The notes under the pieces were generated by a model, which was not told the DNA's origin, ran no database searches, and saw only the letters and a list, made by a program, of their open reading frames with translations. A DNA stretch of 64,000 nucleotides, taken from Apostichopus japonicus (Eukaryota; Echinodermata; Holothuroidea; Aspidochirotida; Stichopodidae). This document shows positions 60,181-64,000 of the stretch, one piece after another (the stretch's first letter is position 1; the number at the start of each line of letters is the position of its first letter). Made by a program: the position numbers and the translations under genes. The stretch spans positions 10,527,001 to 10,591,000 of the forward strand of contig NC_092569.1 in the NCBI RefSeq assembly GCF_037975245.1, in the 5' to 3' direction.

Positions 60181-62349
60181 CTTGATAAAGAAGACAAGAA
60201 AGCAAAATTTATTTGAGAAAGAGCTGGTGCTGGGATTATTGAAATATTAAAAAAAAACTAGTAAAATTCTAAGTATTTCTAACACATCCAATGAAATGGT
60301 GTACACATAGCATTATATAACAATGGACTAATAGATACCTATGTTGTCAACCTTTCTTGCCCTTATTTATGAGGACCCTACAAGAACTCTCTAAACATTC
60401 ACCTCAGCCTACACCATCACTTTCAGTTCCAATGGGTATACCATGACTACATTCTGACAATGGGAAACCCATCAGGTCTTCCTTCATCATCTCTTCAGGT
60501 AAATGTGGGTATCCTACCATCATATTCTCACAAAGTGGTAGCACCCCCACCTCCCACATCCTCCTTTCCATCAGCCTACATCATCTCTTTCCGTAAAAGT
60601 GGGTATCCTACCATCATATTCTCACAATCAGGTAGAACCTCCATCTCCCCCTTTCCATCAGCCTACATCATCTCTTTCAGTAAAAGTGGGTATCCTTCCA
60701 TCATATTCTCACAATCAGGTAGAACCTCCACCTCCCACCCTCAGCCTAAATCATCTCTACCAGTATGAATACGTATACCATCATTACATGCTCATCAATG
60801 GACACCCATTCTGTCGCCTGCAGTATTTCCTACAGTAATGATAGGTAACTTACAATCACACTCTCCTAATGAGGTACCTATCCTGTCAGCTCACATTTCA
60901 ATAAGGTATCCCATCCTATGGGCCTACATATCAACGTATACCATGCTTACATTTATCATGTCAAAGAGATGTACCCATCCTGTTAATCTACATTAAAACT
61001 TCTTGCAGTGAGCAGATATCTACAATCATACTTCCACCTGCTTCTTCTCCCAAACTCTGCTCACTCTATAAGAATTATCAATACCAATGGCCATGCGATA
61101 CCAATCTGGTAAATCAACAAACCTGGGTTGCCACAAAGTAGTGGTTTGTGTTGCCATCTTTGACAAGTTGTCTGAAACACTCGGATGCTATTATTGGTTT
61201 GGTATGTCTGCATTCAACTTTCTCAAACCCGCTTAAAAGGACAAATGCACCGTGAAGTCTATGACCCAATGATTTGGTCTCATGAAGGGCACAAGCAGAC
61301 GTCATGAACTGTGGGAGAACGAGAGAGAAATTGTATTTTATCGTTAGAAGTCTGTCAAATTCAAAATTAGACTTTCAATGATACATGTATGACGCAGTAC
61401 ATTTCAAGCAAATTATGGCCCAAGACTTCGTCTGAGGATGCAAAACAGTATCATCGGTACAACTTATTTTACAGCCTGTTCTAGATACTGCTGACTTATT
61501 AGAGTGAAATACTGATATTGATCTCCATGATGAACAACACTTAATTACCAGTGTAATTGCACTGAACTTAATGATGTACTTAAGGTATGAAATATCCAGT
61601 TAAATATGCCACTGAAACTGCCACCCAACATGAAGTGGAAATGAAAGTGTAGTAGGTTTAAGGATTCTTTTACTTTGTTAAGTGAATGAAATAACTAAAG
61701 TGGCATGCGTATCTGGTCATTAGGATTCAGTAGTCATGGGTTTCTTTCTTATGCTAGGCATTCTATTTTGCTCATATAAAAGCAGGAAGACATTATGTTA
61801 TAAAGTTCTTTTCCTATATAGGTCTCCACTTATATAGACCTAAATGTACTGTAGTCTGAATGTAATTTATACAATGTTCATCTATAACTACAGTAGCTTA
61901 CAGACTTTATTCCATGTATATTATCCAGTCATGAAAGTTGACTATATTTTAATATAGGTTGCGTATCCATGTATCTCAACCATGGGCAGAACAAATATGG
62001 CATTTTCATAATGAACCAGTTAAAAGTTCTGACTTAACAAGTACTCCTGATTTAGGGATATCCCAAGTTAGGTATTCCTGTATATACAGCATCCAGCTCA
62101 AGTGCTGACAATCATAGGCTACCCGTAAGTCAAGGGAAGTGTCTTTGTTGAGAGGAACCCTTCCGGCAGATTTACCTGCACTTGACCTCCAAGGTATTTC
62201 AGAAGTTGGTCTCTGATCTCTGTCTGGTTTTTCAAAGCTGCACATGTGAATGTCCCATCAATCAGAATATGGTGTGGCCAGTGGAAGTTGAAGTTTCGAA
62301 AATAGAAATTGGTCACCTTCTTGGCATGCTTGTATCTTTTTATCTTCAT
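59770..62349 (-). CDS. UTP23: UTP23, small-subunit processome rRNA-processing protein (gene overview)
   Basis: Family knowledge: UTP23 is a nucleolar PIN-domain protein, related to FCF1/UTP24, that acts with the U3/snR30 machinery in 18S rRNA maturation. Seen here on the - strand: exons 62349-62176, 61308-61123 and 60180-59770, all phase 0 with GT-AG borders, join to 256 residues (the human protein is about 249). The N-terminus MKIKRYKHAKK and ILIDGTF (Asp31 of the PIN fold) match the family. The middle exon has SECFRQLVKDGN and NHYFVATQ. The C-terminus has FPGVPLLYISGKTIILEKPS, a basic NPLSVKKKKPKR block and RKRKRRKRVK. In the family's CCHC zinc finger the first Cys appears replaced by Phe86; Cys91, His93 and Cys102 remain. 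A 15-nt direct duplication codes ATGESATGES in the tail. It converges with MAPRE. Confidence 0.93.
60440..60780 (+). repeat. 87-94-bp imperfect tandem repeat in UTP23 intron 2
   Basis: Three copies of a unit containing gtgggtatcc followed by a conserved catcatattctcacaa block start near 60505, 60599 and 60686. Copies 2 and 3 are nearly identical. This is a short intronic minisatellite; no function is visible. Confidence 0.75.
61123..61308 (-). CDS. UTP23: UTP23 coding exon 2 (PIN domain and degenerate zinc finger)
   Basis: The acceptor cccacag precedes 61308 and the donor gtttgt follows 61123. The exon is 62 codons in phase 0: FMTSACALHETKSLGHRLHG, then VECRHTKPIIASECF, then GNTNHYFVATQ. The Cys/His spacing of the family zinc finger is kept except for its first ligand, where Phe86 (TTT) stands in place of Cys. 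The His-His/Asn-His-Tyr-Phe-Val-Ala-Thr-Gln block is a strong UTP23 signature. Confidence 0.92.
62176..62349 (-). CDS. UTP23: UTP23 coding exon 1
   Basis: The ATG is at 62349-62347 and the donor gtaaat follows 62176. The exon encodes 58 residues: the basic start MKIKRYKHAKK, the PIN-domain strand ILIDGTF, then CAALKNQTEIRDQLLKYLGG. The start is chosen because it aligns with the conserved N-terminus of the family. Confidence 0.92.
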
Positions 62350-62942
62350 GATAATGCTGAATGGAGTTGATCAAGAGGAAGTTCTAAGAAGAAAAGAAAA
62401 AAAAAACAATCTAATTGAAGAACAGAATTTCATTTAGCATTCAACACTCATTATTGTTTATTGTAATTAAATGATAGGCCTTAGGCTAGGATGAAGAGAA
62501 CCTTTAATTGCTTCCCATGAAAACTGTAACATTTTTTGAAAATGATATTACTGTACTATAGGTCTAGATTTAATGTTAAACACAATGACTGTGCTCAAAT
62601 TGGACTCAAAATTCACAGCCAGATTACCAAATAAAGAGTCTAGAATTTACTTTAAATTTTGTATTTGTAAATCCACCCCGACACTTATTCACTCACATAC
62701 AGTAAGACTACACTGAGGAAAAGTCTGGGAATCAGGAAAAAACAGTTGCCTATCCTAATTCCTATACCATGGTCACCCTTTTCATTCCTCTACAGTACAA
62801 GTTGGAATTTGATCAAAATTTGAGGAACCGTTATCAGCGTCATCTCTTTTTTTTAGGTCCATCAAGTCCTATTTATTACCATTCGTGATGTGCAGTACAC
62901 TATTGGGGGTTTGGGACAGAAACAGGGATTAGCCTACCCTGC

Positions 62943-63808
62943 GGTCACACTAATTAGCGTCAACTCACGACAACTCACGACAACTCAAGACAACAGGTTT
63001 AAAATAACATCAAATACAATTGATGTTATCAGAGTATATCTGGAAAAACACGTTTAAAAGTGACTGGAACCAGCGTGCATACAGATCTTTCAAGGGAAAA
63101 AATGTTTTTGTCGTAAAAATCGCCAACTTTTTCCTAACGTTGAATTAGACGACGTGATGCTATTGCGATTGCGCAATGCCATTGGACCGAACCATTATAA
63201 TATGAGTGGGTTTGTGCTAGGTTTGGAAAGTACCTTGTGTACAGTGTCGGTAAGGTGGGTTGTCGTAGTAATAAAGCACCAAAGTATGGTGAATGAACTC
63301 CAAATCAAATTATTTAATGTTTTAAAATAATGAATACTTCTTATTATTTTTCCATTTTAATTTACATATGTTATTATTAATTTTACAGAGTCTTGCTTAC
63401 TATCATCTTGCCCGGTTTTATTATTCTCTCCGTCAAATCATTGAATGTTTTTAAAATAATGAATACTTATTGTTTTTCCATTGTAATTTACATATGTTAT
63501 TGAAAAATTACACTTACCTGTAGTGTAATGGTTCGGTCCAATGTCATTGCGCAAGCGCAATGGCATCACGTCGTCCAATTCAACGTTAGAAAAAAGTTGG
63601 CGATTTTTACGACAAAAACATTTTTTCCCGTGAAAGATCTGTATGCACGCTGGTTCCAGTCACTTTTAAACGTGTTTCCAGATATACTCTGATAACATCA
63701 ATTGTATTTGATGGTATTTGATGGTATTTTAAACCTGTTGTCTTGAGTTGTCTTGAGTTGTCGTGAGTTGTCGTGAGTTGTCGTGAGTTGACGCTAATTA
63801 GTGTGACC
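62943..63808. mobile_element. 866-bp element with ~260-290-bp inverted repeats
   Basis: The left arm 62943-63200 and right arm 63515-63808 are near-perfect reverse complements starting ggtcacactaattagcgtca. Each arm begins with 11-bp units (caactcacga-type): about three at the left and five to six at the right. The centre has a diverged duplication of about 70 bp (about 63325-63375 and 63450-63505). No target duplication is evident. Confidence 0.8.
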
Positions 63809-64000
63809 CACAGGTACATCAGTGACATATGAAACTAAAGCTTTTTGCTAATAGAGCGATCGATACTTCGTGTAACTTGGACCTTGTGGAAATGATTCAC
63901 TAACTTAAGCCCACAGGCTATACAAGACTTAAGTGCTAGCCTAGGAATTTCCTTTCTTGGAGCCAGTCAAGAATCCTAGGTTTGTCCTAAGTTTGGCTTA

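Overview
The window is eukaryotic nuclear DNA: AT-rich, with short exons in GT-AG introns, a heavy load of small DNA transposons, tRNA-derived SINE-like sequence, minisatellites and many poly-C/poly-G tracts. TTAGGG-type telomeric repeats, AGGTCA-rich repeats, a Penelope-like retroelement and the protein sequences fit a marine invertebrate deuterostome, most plausibly an echinoderm. That assignment is inference; no species can be named.

Two protein genes can be read with confidence. MAPRE (EB1/EB3 family microtubule plus-end tracker) lies on the + strand at 35814-51574. Five shared coding exons encode 241 residues (calponin-homology domain, Ala/Lys/Pro-rich linker, EB coiled-coil core). Two alternative last exons then give different acidic tails ending in -DQY or -KEF. 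UTP23 (small-subunit processome factor) lies on the - strand at 59770-62349 in three coding exons, 256 residues in total. The two genes converge tail to tail, about 8.2 kb apart. Two weaker candidate exons on the - strand (2938-3125 and 7468-7538) suggest part of a third, unidentified gene.

Layout: 1-28 kb is mostly non-coding, with small hAT-like elements, 76-, 40- and 20-bp tandem repeats, a SINE-like tRNA head and two larger inverted-repeat elements. At 28.85-32.03 kb there is a three-level nest: a DNA transposon interrupted by a Penelope-like element, itself interrupted by an 881-bp hAT-like element, the inner two with clean target-site duplications. At 33-52 kb lies MAPRE, whose introns hold a SINE with a hAT-like element inside it, a 2-kb repeat full of AGGTCA half-sites, and another small transposon. 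At 52.2-53.1 kb is a 56-bp minisatellite. At 53-59 kb are two more miniature transposons in otherwise featureless DNA. UTP23 follows, and a long-inverted-repeat element lies near the right edge.

The most interesting points are the tandem alternative last exons of MAPRE (with a possible in-frame 33-nt microexon between them), the pair of inverted hAT-like elements that carry telomere-like repeats, and the readable order of insertions in the nested transposon block.
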